DNA of 64,000 nt from Actinomadura sp. 6K520 (lineage in GTDB: Bacteria > Actinomycetota > Actinomycetes > Streptosporangiales > Streptosporangiaceae). Below, piece by piece: positions 9,042 to 15,838 of this stretch. The position numbers and the translations under genes are program-made. The notes under the pieces were generated by a model. It searched no databases. It saw only the letters and a list, made by a program, of their open reading frames with translations, and was not told where the DNA came from. Positions within the stretch are counted from its first letter, which is position 1, and each line of letters starts with the position of its first letter. The stretch is taken from NCBI RefSeq assembly GCF_004349245.1, contig NZ_SMLC01000001.1, positions 1 through 64,000 on the forward strand. Direction: 5' to 3'.

Positions 9042-9063
9042 ACGGAATCGGCGGCCGGACGGG

Positions 9064-9696
9064 TCAGCGGATCATCCGGAAGCAGAAGAAGGTCGGGAAC
9101 CGGTAGTACTGCTGCTTGCCGGCCTTGATCGCGCCGAGGATGAGGAGCCACCATCCCGCGATGAGCAGCTCCAGATACGGGACGGCGAGCGCGATGAGGA
9201 AGAGCGGCGTGTCGAAGACGATGGCCGGCGGCACGCAGACGGCCACCACGACCAGCAGGTGGATCAGCAGCGTGAGCTGGTAGTTCATCGACTGGGCCGC
9301 GTGGAAGCGGGTCAGCGGCGAGGTGTTCTTCTTCACCAGGTAGATGATCAGCGCGGGCAGGAAGCCGATCAGCAGGTTCCCGACGTAGGCGAAGATCGCC
9401 CACGTCGAGTCCTCGGCCTGGGCCGGGCCCTGGGGCGGGGGCGGCCCGTAGCCGTAGTGCGGGTCATAGGGGCCGCCGGGAGGCTGGCCATAGTGACCGC
9501 CGCCGGGAGGCTGGTCATAGTGACCGCCGCCGGGAGGCTGGTCATAGTGACCGCCGCCGGGAGGCGAGCCATAGGGCGGCTGCCCAGGTGGTGAGCCGGG
9601 CGGAGGCCCGCCGTAAGGGGGCTGCCCGGGCGCGTTGCCGTACGGGCCCGAGTACGGGGGAGGCTGCCCGGGCGGCGGCGGGGGATGGTCCGTCAA
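9064..9696 (-). CDS. DUF4870 membrane protein with Pro/Gly/Tyr-rich repeat N-terminus
   Basis: 210 aa. The first ~100 residues are low-complexity PPGQPPY/GGHYDQPPG, exposed probably to the cytoplasm; the C-terminal ~110 residues are a DUF4870 domain (WAIFAYVGNLLIGFLP, KKNTSPLTRFHAAQSMNYQL, then two more hydrophobic segments), giving three or four membrane spans. The TTG at 9696 is chosen because GAAGGA lies just upstream and because residues before it are not family-like. Function of DUF4870 proteins is unknown. Three perfect-phase 27-bp repeats encode part of the N-terminus. Confidence 0.85.
   Translation of the reverse strand: MTDHPPPPPGQPPPYSGPYGNAPGQPPYGGPPPGSPPGQPPYGSPPGGGHYDQPPGGGHYDQPPGGGHYGQPPGGPYDPHYGYGPPPPQGPAQAEDSTWAIFAYVGNLLIGFLPALIIYLVKKNTSPLTRFHAAQSMNYQLTLLIHLLVVVAVCVPPAIVFDTPLFLIALAVPYLELLIAGWWLLILGAIKAGKQQYYRFPTFFCFRMIR
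9481..9561. repeat. 3 x 27-bp tandem repeat inside the DUF4870 gene
   Basis: Three units beginning at 9481, 9508 and 9535, differing at one base in the first unit. On the coding (minus) strand each unit gives nine residues of the GGHYDQPPG type. The length is a multiple of three, so unit gain or loss keeps the frame. Confidence 0.92.
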
Positions 9697-9841
9697 TGGT
9701 CTTCCTTCGGAGCTTTCGGTGTGTTGCAGGAATCTACCGAACGCCGTGGTCCGCCGCAGGTGCACCGCGGCCGCCGGACCCCGCCGTCCCGGTCATGCCC
9801 GCCCCCATCCTAGAATCACGTTCTGGTAGACGGGAGGGCCG

Positions 9842-10474
9842 ATGAGCGCCATGCCGATGGAACGGCACGAGTTGGGGGACGAGGAGTCGGCCGCCCTGGC
9901 GGGACTCGCCGCCAGGATCCGCGAGCTGGCGGAGGCGGCCGTCCTCACCGGGACCGGCGCCGCCGAGGCCGCCGCGGTGGCGGACGAGGTAGCGGCGCTG
10001 ACCGCCCGGCTGTCGGGGCGGCGCCACGACGCGCCCCCGTACAAGCTGTCCGGTGAGGGCGTCCTGGACCGCGCCGCCGCCAACCCCGTCACCGGGGCCC
10101 TCAACCCGCTGGCGCCCCCGGTCGGCCTGACGGCCGGCCCGGACGGCCTCGTCCGCGGCGAGTTCACCCTCGGCCACCTGTACGAGGGGCCGCCGACGTA
10201 CGTGCACGGCGGCGTCTCCGCGATGGTGCTCGACCAGGCCCTCGGCATGGCCGCGGCCGTCTCCGGCACGCCCGGCATGACCGCGACCCTGGAGACCCGC
10301 TACCGGCGCCCCACCCCGCTCGGCGTCCCGCTCGCCGTCGAGGCGAAGGCGAGCCGTGTGGAGGGACGCAAGGTCTACGCGTCCGGGACGATCTCCGGTC
10401 CGGACGGCCGCGTCACGGTCGAGGCCACCGCGATGTTCGTCATGCCGGATCGGTTCGTCGCCTCGGGGCAGTGA
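9842..10474 (+). CDS. PaaI-like hotdog-fold thioesterase
   Basis: 210 aa. The C-terminal ~130 residues are a hotdog thioesterase: VHGGVSAMVLDQALGMAA (the HGG-D/E catalytic region) followed by LETRYRRPTPLGVPL. Such enzymes hydrolyse acyl-CoA or aryl-CoA thioesters in the cytoplasm. The N-terminal 70 residues form an Ala/Glu-rich helical segment not needed for the fold. ATG 9842 follows GGGAGGG. Divergent from the DUF4870 gene, convergent with the small membrane protein gene downstream. Confidence 0.85.
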   Translation: MSAMPMERHELGDEESAALAGLAARIRELAEAAVLTGTGAAEAAAVADEVAALTARLSGRRHDAPPYKLSGEGVLDRAAANPVTGALNPLAPPVGLTAGPDGLVRGEFTLGHLYEGPPTYVHGGVSAMVLDQALGMAAAVSGTPGMTATLETRYRRPTPLGVPLAVEAKASRVEGRKVYASGTISGPDGRVTVEATAMFVMPDRFVASGQ

Positions 10475-10512
10475 AACGGGCCGGTGACGCGGGCCGGTGA
10501 CGCGGGCCTGTC

Positions 10513-11049
10513 TCAGTACTCGTAGACCTTCACCGCGGGATCGCCTTCCGCCCAGGTGGCGATCACCGACGACGTGTGGTCGTCGTTGAGGAAGTCGACC
10601 CGAAGCCAGCCCCTGGCCTTCGTCACGCGCGTCTCGTAGCCGGGGTTGGGCGTCGCCGACACCAGCCGCACGTGGTCCTTCTCGAAGGCCATGGCGGTGC
10701 GCCCGCCGCGCGTGGCGTAGCTGCGCACGTTGTCGGGCGGCTTCCGGGAGGCGGTGCCGCCGCTCTCCCGCTCGCCGGGCGTCGCGGGGGGCGGCGCCTT
10801 CGGGCTCTTGGCGGGCTTCGGCCCCCGGTCCTCGCCGGGGGGAGGCCCCGGATGGGACGTGGGAGAGCCGATCGACGTGGGGCCGGGCGGGCTGGAGCGG
10901 ATCACCGGACCCGCGATCGGCGGTGGAGACGACCTCTCCGACACCGCGCCGCGCACAACGCCGCGGACCCCCAGCCAGGAAAGCGCCACCGCGAGCGCGG
11001 TCACCCCCGCCCACGGGGCAACATACGACATCGCGCGACGCATGGGCAC
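10513..11049 (-). CDS. Single-span membrane-anchored protein of unknown function
   Basis: About 178 aa: short basic N-terminus, one hydrophobic span at residues 8-25 (PWAGVTALAVALSWLGVRGVV), a long Pro/Ser-rich linker (residues 40-105), then a ~70-aa C-terminal domain (SYATRGGRTAMAF ... ARGWLRVDF ... ATWAEGDPAVKVYEY). It would place the domain outside the membrane. ATG 11043 is an alternative start. It is divergent from the response-regulator gene with only about 20 bp between starts, so its promoter must overlap that gene's control region, which may link it to the two-component system. Confidence 0.75.
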   Translation of the reverse strand: MPMRRAMSYVAPWAGVTALAVALSWLGVRGVVRGAVSERSSPPPIAGPVIRSSPPGPTSIGSPTSHPGPPPGEDRGPKPAKSPKAPPPATPGERESGGTASRKPPDNVRSYATRGGRTAMAFEKDHVRLVSATPNPGYETRVTKARGWLRVDFLNDDHTSSVIATWAEGDPAVKVYEY

Positions 11050-11070
11050 ATGGTGGCATACGGTTCCGCC

Positions 11071-11757
11071 ATGGCGAGTGTTCTGGTGGTCGAGGATGAT
11101 GCGAATGTCCGGACTGCCCTGATTCGGGAATTGAGTGTGCGGTCACATGTCGTACGCAGCGTCGGAACCGCGATGGACGCGCTGCGGGAGGTCACACAGT
11201 CGCCGCCCGACGTCGTCGTTCTCGACCTGGGGCTGCCCGACCTCGACGGCGCGGAGGTCCTGAAGATGCTGCGGGGGATCTCCGACGTCCCCGTCATCAT
11301 CGCGACGGCGCGCGACGACGAGCCCGAGATCGTCCGGTTACTGAACGCCGGCGCGGACGACTACCTCATCAAGCCGTTCTCCATCGAGCATCTCAGCGCC
11401 CGGCTCGCGGCGGTCCTGCGCAGGTCCGCGCGCTCCGGCCCGACCGCCGAGCTCACCGTCGGCGGCCTGCACATCGACCTCGACCGCAGAGAGGCCACGC
11501 TGGACGGCAAGCCCCTGGAACTGACCCGCCGCGAGTTCGACCTCCTCGCCTACCTCGCCGCCCGGCCCGGACGCGTCGTGGCCCGCCGCGAGCTGCTCGC
11601 CGAGGTGTGGCGGCAGGCGTACGGCGACGACCAGACCATCGACGTCCACCTGTCCTGGCTCCGCCGGAAACTCGGCGAGACCGCCGCCGCGCCGCGCTAC
11701 CTGCACACGGTGCGCGGGGTCGGGGTCCGGCTGGCCGAGCCCGACCCGCGGCCATGA
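11071..11757 (+). CDS. OmpR-family response regulator
   Basis: 228 aa. Receiver domain residues 1-115: acidic pair EDD (8-10), phospho-acceptor Asp52 in VVVLDLGLPDLDG, Thr in IATARD and Lys in DYLIKPFS. C-terminal winged helix (PLELTRREFDLLAYLA ... VWRQAYGDDQTIDVHLSWLRRKLGE ... LHTVRGVGVRL) typical of OmpR/PhoB. It controls transcription after phosphorylation by the partner kinase encoded next, whose ATG overlaps this gene's TGA (ATGA), so the pair is co-translated. A direct repeat of CTTAA with 11-bp period at 13156-13171 is a candidate binding site. Confidence 0.95.
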   Translation: MASVLVVEDDANVRTALIRELSVRSHVVRSVGTAMDALREVTQSPPDVVVLDLGLPDLDGAEVLKMLRGISDVPVIIATARDDEPEIVRLLNAGADDYLIKPFSIEHLSARLAAVLRRSARSGPTAELTVGGLHIDLDRREATLDGKPLELTRREFDLLAYLAARPGRVVARRELLAEVWRQAYGDDQTIDVHLSWLRRKLGETAAAPRYLHTVRGVGVRLAEPDPRP

Positions 11758-13097
11758 GGAAGACGCTCGTCCTGGTGTCCCTGGCGGTCACCTCGATGGT
11801 GGCGCTGGCGTTCCTGATACCGCTCGCGCTGACCGTCCGGGAGATCGCCCGGGACCGCGCCCTCACCACCGCCGAGCGGCAGGCCAGCGCGCTCGGCCCC
11901 GTCCTCGTCGTCACCGAGGACCCCGCCGCGCTCGAACGCGCCGTCGCCAGCACCGCCGCCGGCGCCGCCGGCCGGATGACCGTGCACATGCCCGACGGCG
12001 GGCTCGTCCCGCGCGAGGGCCACGGCGACTTCAGCGCCCGTCCCGAGCAGCTCGCCGAGGCCGGGCGGCGCGGGCGCGCCTACAACGCCCGCGTCAACGG
12101 CGGCTACGCGCTGCTGCAGCCGGTGTCGCTGGACGCGGGCCGGACCGCCGTCGTCGAGGTCTTCCTGCCCGACGAGGACCTGTCCCGCGGGGTATGGCAG
12201 GCGTGGCTCGTCATGACGACCGTCGCCGCCGCGCTCGTCGCCGGGTCCGTCGCCGTCGCCGACCGGCTGGGCGCCCGGATGATCCGCTCGACCCGCCGGC
12301 TCGCGGAGGCCGCCGGCGCGTTCGGCGAGGGCGAGCTGTCGGTGCGGATCGAGCCGGACGGGCCGCCCGAGCTCATCGAGGCCGGGCTGGCGTTCAACGC
12401 GATGGCCGACCACGTCGTCCAGCTCCTGGCCGCCGAACGGGAGATGGCCGCCGACCTCTCGCACCGGCTGCGCACGCCGCTGGCCGCGCTGCGCCTCAAC
12501 GCCGAGGCCCTCGGCGACGGGCCCGTCGCCGACCAGACCCGCGAGGCCGTCGACCGCATCGAGCACGAGGTCGACCAGATCATCCGGACCGTCCGGCGGC
12601 CGACGGGCCGGGGCAGCTGCGACGCCGCCAAGGTGCTGCGCGACCGCGTCTCGTTCTGGTCGGTCCTCGCCGAGGACGAGGGACGCTCCTGCGAGCTGAT
12701 CGGCGCCGACGCCCCCGCGGAGCTCCCGCTGCCGGGCACCGAGCTCGCCGCGGCCGTCGACGCGCTGCTCGGCAACATCTTCCGGCACACGGCCGAGGGC
12801 ACCGGCTTCGCCGTCACCCTCCACCAGGGCCAGGGCGTCACCGGCATCCTCGTCGCCGACGCCGGCCCCGGCATAACGGACCCGGACGCGGCGCTGAAGC
12901 GCGGCAGCAGCGGCGGCGGCTCCACCGGCCTCGGCCTGGACATCGCCCGCCGCGCCGCCGAGTCGACGGGCGGCTACCTGCGCATCCACCGCAGCGTCCT
13001 CGGCGGCGCCCAGGTGCAGATGTGGTTCCGCACGAAGTGGCTGCCGCCCGCGCGGCGCTCCCGCCGCCTCGTCCGCCGCCGCCACTCGCGCACCTAG
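11754..13097 (+). CDS. Sensor histidine kinase, HAMP type
   Basis: 447 aa membrane kinase partnering the response regulator. Two membrane spans (residues about 5-25 and 147-168) enclose a ~120-residue extracellular sensor; then HAMP, an H-box DLSHRLRTPLAALRL with His near 238, and a HATPase domain with N-box GNIFRHT, G1 box DAGPGI and G2 box GSTGLGLDIARR. The N-box reads NIFRHT rather than the commoner NA-KYT. The short sensor has no recognisable fold. The C-terminus ends in an Arg-rich tail. A 9-bp-arm hairpin overlaps the stop. Confidence 0.95.
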   Translation: MRKTLVLVSLAVTSMVALAFLIPLALTVREIARDRALTTAERQASALGPVLVVTEDPAALERAVASTAAGAAGRMTVHMPDGGLVPREGHGDFSARPEQLAEAGRRGRAYNARVNGGYALLQPVSLDAGRTAVVEVFLPDEDLSRGVWQAWLVMTTVAAALVAGSVAVADRLGARMIRSTRRLAEAAGAFGEGELSVRIEPDGPPELIEAGLAFNAMADHVVQLLAAEREMAADLSHRLRTPLAALRLNAEALGDGPVADQTREAVDRIEHEVDQIIRTVRRPTGRGSCDAAKVLRDRVSFWSVLAEDEGRSCELIGADAPAELPLPGTELAAAVDALLGNIFRHTAEGTGFAVTLHQGQGVTGILVADAGPGITDPDAALKRGSSGGGSTGLGLDIARRAAESTGGYLRIHRSVLGGAQVQMWFRTKWLPPARRSRRLVRRRHSRT

Positions 13098-13120
13098 CCG
13101 CCGCGCGGCTTCGCGGCGGC
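13097..13120. terminator. Hairpin after the two-component operon
   Basis: Arms GCCGCCGCG (13097-13105) and CGCGGCGGC (13112-13120) with a 6-nt loop, starting on the last base of the kinase stop codon. Confidence 0.65.
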
Positions 13121-13155
13121 CGGCGCGGCCCGCCGCCGGATCGGCATAGCCGGAG

Positions 13156-13171
13156 CTTAAATCCGCCTTAA
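13156..13171 (+). promoter_or_regulatory. Candidate response-regulator box (CTTAA direct repeat)
   Basis: CTTAA occurs at 13156-13160 and again at 13167-13171, an 11-bp period typical of OmpR-type dimer sites, in an otherwise very G+C-rich stretch between the kinase gene and the small membrane-protein gene at 13213. Binding by the adjacent regulator is inference. Confidence 0.4.
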
Positions 13172-13212
13172 CAAAGAGGAAGGCGCCCCCGCGCCCTCCT
13201 AGCCTGGCGGGC

Positions 13213-13404
13213 ATGAAGCGTCCCCGCTCCCCGTACGAGCCCCGGCGCTCCCAGTACGTGGCCGCCGGCCTCGTGGGCGTGGTCGGCCTCGTCGTCGCCG
13301 CGCTCATCGCCGTCCTCGCCATCCGCGCGAGCGGCAACATCCCCACCGGCCCCAGCGGGTACACGATCAAGGTGGCGTCCGCGGCGCGAAGCCCCGCCCC
13401 ATGA
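13213..13404 (+). CDS. Small single-span membrane protein
   Basis: 63 aa: basic start (MKRPRSPYEPRRSQY), one hydrophobic span (residues 16-40, AAGLVGVVGLVVAALIAVLAI), then a short polar tail. No family recognised. It sits 115 bp after the two-component operon and just after the CTTAA repeat, so it could be a target or accessory of that system. Codon use fits the chromosome. Moderate confidence because it is short. Confidence 0.55.
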   Translation: MKRPRSPYEPRRSQYVAAGLVGVVGLVVAALIAVLAIRASGNIPTGPSGYTIKVASAARSPAP

Positions 13405-13440
13405 CCGGCGGCCGATGAGGCGGGGCGGTGGGCGGACGCC

Positions 13441-13923
13441 TCAGCAGTTGCTGTAGGCCACGTACCACTTGCCGTTACCGTTGCCGACCTTGTAGTCGGC
13501 GATCCAGTTGCTGCTGTTGCGGAGCTGTACCCACAGGTACCCGTTCCGGCGCTGGATGGTGTCCCAGTTCGTGGTGACCCGCGTACCGCGAGCCAGTGCC
13601 CCGACCACCCGGTAGGCAGTGCCCGGCCCGGTCCGGACGTTGAGCCCGTTCAGCGGGAGGACCCTCCCGTTGCACCAGCGGGCGCGCACGTGATCCCGCT
13701 CTTCCAGTCGTCCCTCCGCCTTGGCGGCGCCTGCCGGCCCCACGTGGATGGCGCCGGGCCCGTGCCCTTCCTCCTCCTCCCAGTGCTGCGGCTCGGCGGT
13801 GCCCTGCTGCTCCATCCCCGGGACCGGCGGCGGCTGCGCGGCGGCGGCAGCACCGCCGCCCAGCGCGCCCCCCGCCAGAGCGGCCGTGGCGAGCCCGATG
13901 CCGACCTTTACCCCTACATGCAT
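13441..13923 (-). CDS. Secreted SH3-domain protein
   Basis: 160 aa. ATG 13923 follows GGAGGAAG and opens a signal peptide (MHVGVKVGIGLATAALAGGALGG, Ala-rich cleavage near AAA about residue 27). After a Pro/Glu-rich linker, residues 90-160 form a bacterial SH3-like domain: LNVRTGPGTAYRVVGALARGT ... WVQLRNS ... WIADYKV. Such domains bind cell-wall peptides or act as targeting modules. The protein ends in Cys; another Cys (in ARWCNGRVLPLNG) could pair with it. Longer in-frame starts are possible but lack a ribosome site. This is the last chromosomal gene before the mobile element. Confidence 0.82.
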   Translation of the reverse strand: MHVGVKVGIGLATAALAGGALGGGAAAAAQPPPVPGMEQQGTAEPQHWEEEEGHGPGAIHVGPAGAAKAEGRLEERDHVRARWCNGRVLPLNGLNVRTGPGTAYRVVGALARGTRVTTNWDTIQRRNGYLWVQLRNSSNWIADYKVGNGNGKWYVAYSNC

Positions 13924-14108
13924 CTCTTCCTCCAGGTGTGTCCGACGTGCCGCCACTTGACTACCCAGAGTCACGAGATGAAGACGTAAAGTAATGAAGA
14001 GGCTTCGGTCAACTCCCGGCCCCATTACGTATCACCCCCGCGCGCAGACCCCCGCCACCCTTTGTTCCGCAGCCGAAAACCCCCCGGAAAACACCCGCCA
14101 CCCACCCC

Positions 14109-14144
14109 TGAATAAGGGTTGCTCAGCCCTTCCCTAAGTGAGGC
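14109..14144 (+). repeat. Candidate attL (36-bp direct repeat, left copy)
   Basis: Reads TGAATAAG, GG, TTGCTCAG, CCC, TTCCCTAAGTGAGGC. The right copy at 26548 differs only at the two and three bases listed as GG and CCC. Around the shared 8-bp TTGCTCAG the left copy has perfect flanking arms AAGGG/CCCTT, as expected for integrase core sites around a crossover segment. It lies 88 bp from the 3' end of the integrase gene. A second, looser match (GGGGGATGGGGGCC then TAGCGT, 14174-14194) also recurs beyond the right copy. Confidence 0.6.
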
Positions 14145-14231
14145 CCAGGGCTGGATCTTGAGTTGATCCAGGTGGGGGATGGGGGCCGTAGCGTCCGAAG
14201 TCTTGGGGAGCCATGTCGGGAGCCAACTCGC

Positions 14232-15362
14232 CTACGCGGACTTGAAAATGTCGTTCATGTGCTCGGCCCCATCGCGGATCTCGGGCCTGAGCTGGTGGCG
14301 GTAGACGGTTTCGGTGATCTTCGTACTGGAGTGGCCTACGAGGGTGCTGATCTTCTCTATGGGCACGTCGTGATCGCTCATGATGGACACGAACGTGTGC
14401 CGCAGTTCGCGGGGGCACCACTCGGTGGGGTTGAGGTTGGCCGCTTTCAGGATCATGCGGAACCGATGGCGGACGTGTTGTGCGGTGTAGGGGCGACCCT
14501 CCTCGTGGCAGAAGACGAGGCCGTTGTCTTGATATGCCTCGCCTGCTTTGAGCTTCTCGGCGGCCTGTCGGGTCTTGAGGGTGCGGAGTGCTTCCACGGC
14601 CGTGTCTGCGATGCCTAGACCGCGTCGGCTCAGCGTCGTCTTGGTCTCGCCCTTGTGGCGGTCGGCTCGGAGGACGTAGACGGTCGCCTTGTCGAGATCG
14701 ACGTCACTCCACTTGAGGGTGCGGAGTTCCTCCGTGCGGAGTCCTGAGACGATCGCTAGGACGACGTAGGCGCCGAGTCGGTGACTCGGCTTGCTCGACT
14801 CTGCGAGTAGCGCTCTCGCCTGTTCCAGGCTGAGTGAGCGCGACTTGCGGGCGGGCTTGCCGTCCGGTGTGTCGACCAGTTCGGCGACGTTCCGGCCGAT
14901 GCGGTCATGGCGCGCCGCTCTGCGGATCGAGCGCTTGAGGATGCTGTGCACGATGCCGAGAGAGGACGAGGTGAGGTGTTCGGCTCTGCCGTTGAGCCAC
15001 TTCTCTACGTCGTCGGCCGTGAGTTCCTTGAGTCTCGTCCGGCCGATGAACGGGATGAGTTGGTGATCGGCGAGAGAGCGGTAGACCTCCTGTGTCTTCG
15101 GTGACTTGCCGGACTTGGCGAACGCGGTGAGGAACTCGTTCACCGCGTCGCGGACGTAGTAGTTGCGGTCCGTCTTGACGCCCTTGTCCAGCTCTTCGAC
15201 GGCTTCCTTGAGCTTGTTCTTGACCTCTGTCTTGGTGCGTCCCTTCCTCTTGAGTCGCTTGCGCTTGCCGTCCGGACCGAACCCGAGTGAGAGTGCGCCG
15301 GTGTACCCGTCGCCCTCCTCGTAGATCGATCCTTCGTACGTGCCGACCAGGATCTTTGCCAA
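14232..15362 (-). CDS. Tyrosine recombinase (integrase)
   Basis: 376 aa site-specific recombinase that would integrate and, with Xis, excise the element. An N-terminal AP2-like arm-binding segment (ILVGTYEGSIYEEGDGYTG) is followed by a SAM-like core-binding domain (residues 70-160) and the catalytic domain: Arg in VSGLRTEELRTL, the box-II block CPRELRHTFVSIM (first His of H-x-x-R replaced by Arg, common in actinomycete integrases), LVGHSSTKITETVYRHQL with the Tyr nucleophile. The TTG at 15362 is chosen because AGGAGGG lies directly upstream. It has its own promoter region carrying a 23-bp operator and is separated from xis by a hairpin. Confidence 0.93.
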   Translation of the reverse strand: MAKILVGTYEGSIYEEGDGYTGALSLGFGPDGKRKRLKRKGRTKTEVKNKLKEAVEELDKGVKTDRNYYVRDAVNEFLTAFAKSGKSPKTQEVYRSLADHQLIPFIGRTRLKELTADDVEKWLNGRAEHLTSSSLGIVHSILKRSIRRAARHDRIGRNVAELVDTPDGKPARKSRSLSLEQARALLAESSKPSHRLGAYVVLAIVSGLRTEELRTLKWSDVDLDKATVYVLRADRHKGETKTTLSRRGLGIADTAVEALRTLKTRQAAEKLKAGEAYQDNGLVFCHEEGRPYTAQHVRHRFRMILKAANLNPTEWCPRELRHTFVSIMSDHDVPIEKISTLVGHSSTKITETVYRHQLRPEIRDGAEHMNDIFKSA

Positions 15363-15397
15363 CGGATCCCTCCTCGTGTCTGGCGAGGTCACCACCG

Positions 15398-15430
15398 ACC
15401 ATAACTTAAGACGTCCCAAGACGTCCCTAG
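15398..15430 (-). promoter_or_regulatory. Integrase promoter with 23-bp operator
   Basis: On the minus strand the sequence CTA + GGGACGTCTT + GGGACGTCTT (15430 down to 15408; two 10-bp direct repeats) is followed after 4 nt by a candidate -10, TATGGT (15403-15398). The same 23 bp, base for base and with the same 4-nt spacing to a TANNNT hexamer, precede the HTH/PLD-like gene at 23973. The repeats would cover the -35 region, so binding should repress. The protein that binds is unknown. Confidence 0.65.
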
Positions 15431-15433
15431 GTT

Positions 15434-15474
15434 GGGAGGTCCGTTTCCGGACGAGGTGCCCGGACGGACCTCCC
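15434..15474 (-). terminator. Terminator between xis and int
   Basis: Arms GGGAGGTCCGT (15434-15444) and ACGGACCTCCC (15464-15474), perfect over 11 bp, with an extra inner TCCGG/CCGGA pairing. It begins 9 nt downstream of the xis stop on the minus strand, isolating int transcription from the xis/tra genes. Confidence 0.75.
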
Positions 15475-15483
15475 ACGCGGGTG

Positions 15484-15672
15484 TCAGCGCTTGGCCTCTT
15501 CGAGGGAGGGCTCTTCCAGGGAGGTGACGAACTCGGCGAGGTGCCGGTCAGTGATGCGGCGCAGCTTGCCGATTTTGATGCTGCGGAGCTGGCCGGTACG
15601 GATCAGGAAGTAGACCTTGTCCCGTCCGATGTTGAGGATCTCGGCCACCTGCTCGACGGTGTACGCCTGCAC
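15484..15672 (-). CDS. Excisionase / MerR-type helix-turn-helix (helix_turn_helix_17)
   Basis: 62 aa: YTVEQVAEILNIGRDKVYFLIRTGQLRSIKIGKLRRITDRHLAEFV is a winged HTH of the excisionase (BldC/Xis) type. It would bend attachment-site DNA and direct the integrase to excise. GTG 15672 is chosen over the ATG at 15798 because AGGAGG lies ten bases upstream and the extra N-terminus is unrelated to the family. Located just upstream of int, the standard actinomycete order, but a hairpin lies between them. Confidence 0.85.
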   Translation of the reverse strand: MQAYTVEQVAEILNIGRDKVYFLIRTGQLRSIKIGKLRRITDRHLAEFVTSLEEPSLEEAKR

Positions 15673-15765
15673 GGGGACACCACCTCCTCTCGCCCGGTTA
15701 GTCCGGGCCGGTGCGTCGCGATGTGGGTCGGTGATCATCTCCTTGGCTACGGTGGGTGCTCGTCT

Positions 15766-15830
15766 CCGTCTCGTCTCACGGACGTCTCTGCCACCCATAC
15801 GTGCAGGCGCACGCGCGTGAGATGAGACGG
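15766..15830. terminator. Long inverted repeat rich in GTCTC/GAGAC
   Basis: CCGTCTCGTCTCACG (15766-15780) and CGTGAGATGAGACGG (15816-15830) pair at 14 of 15 positions across a 35-nt spacer. More GTCTC/GAGAC copies lie at 15763, 15785 and 15832. It sits immediately downstream of the translocase stop and upstream of xis, so it may be the tra terminator or a binding site for an element protein. Confidence 0.5.
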
Positions 15831-15838
15831 TGAGACGA

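Noticed and set aside
14145-14231. tRNA gene as integration target at the left end
   Set aside because: No cloverleaf, T-loop or CCA-type sequence could be found at either end of the element.
15363-15476. Longer integrase start at 15476
   Set aside because: It would place the operator and the xis terminator inside the coding region and has no ribosome site; TTG 15362 has AGGAGGG.
15673-15798. Longer excisionase start at 15798
   Set aside because: Extra residues are not part of the MerR/Xis fold; GTG 15672 has AGGAGG.
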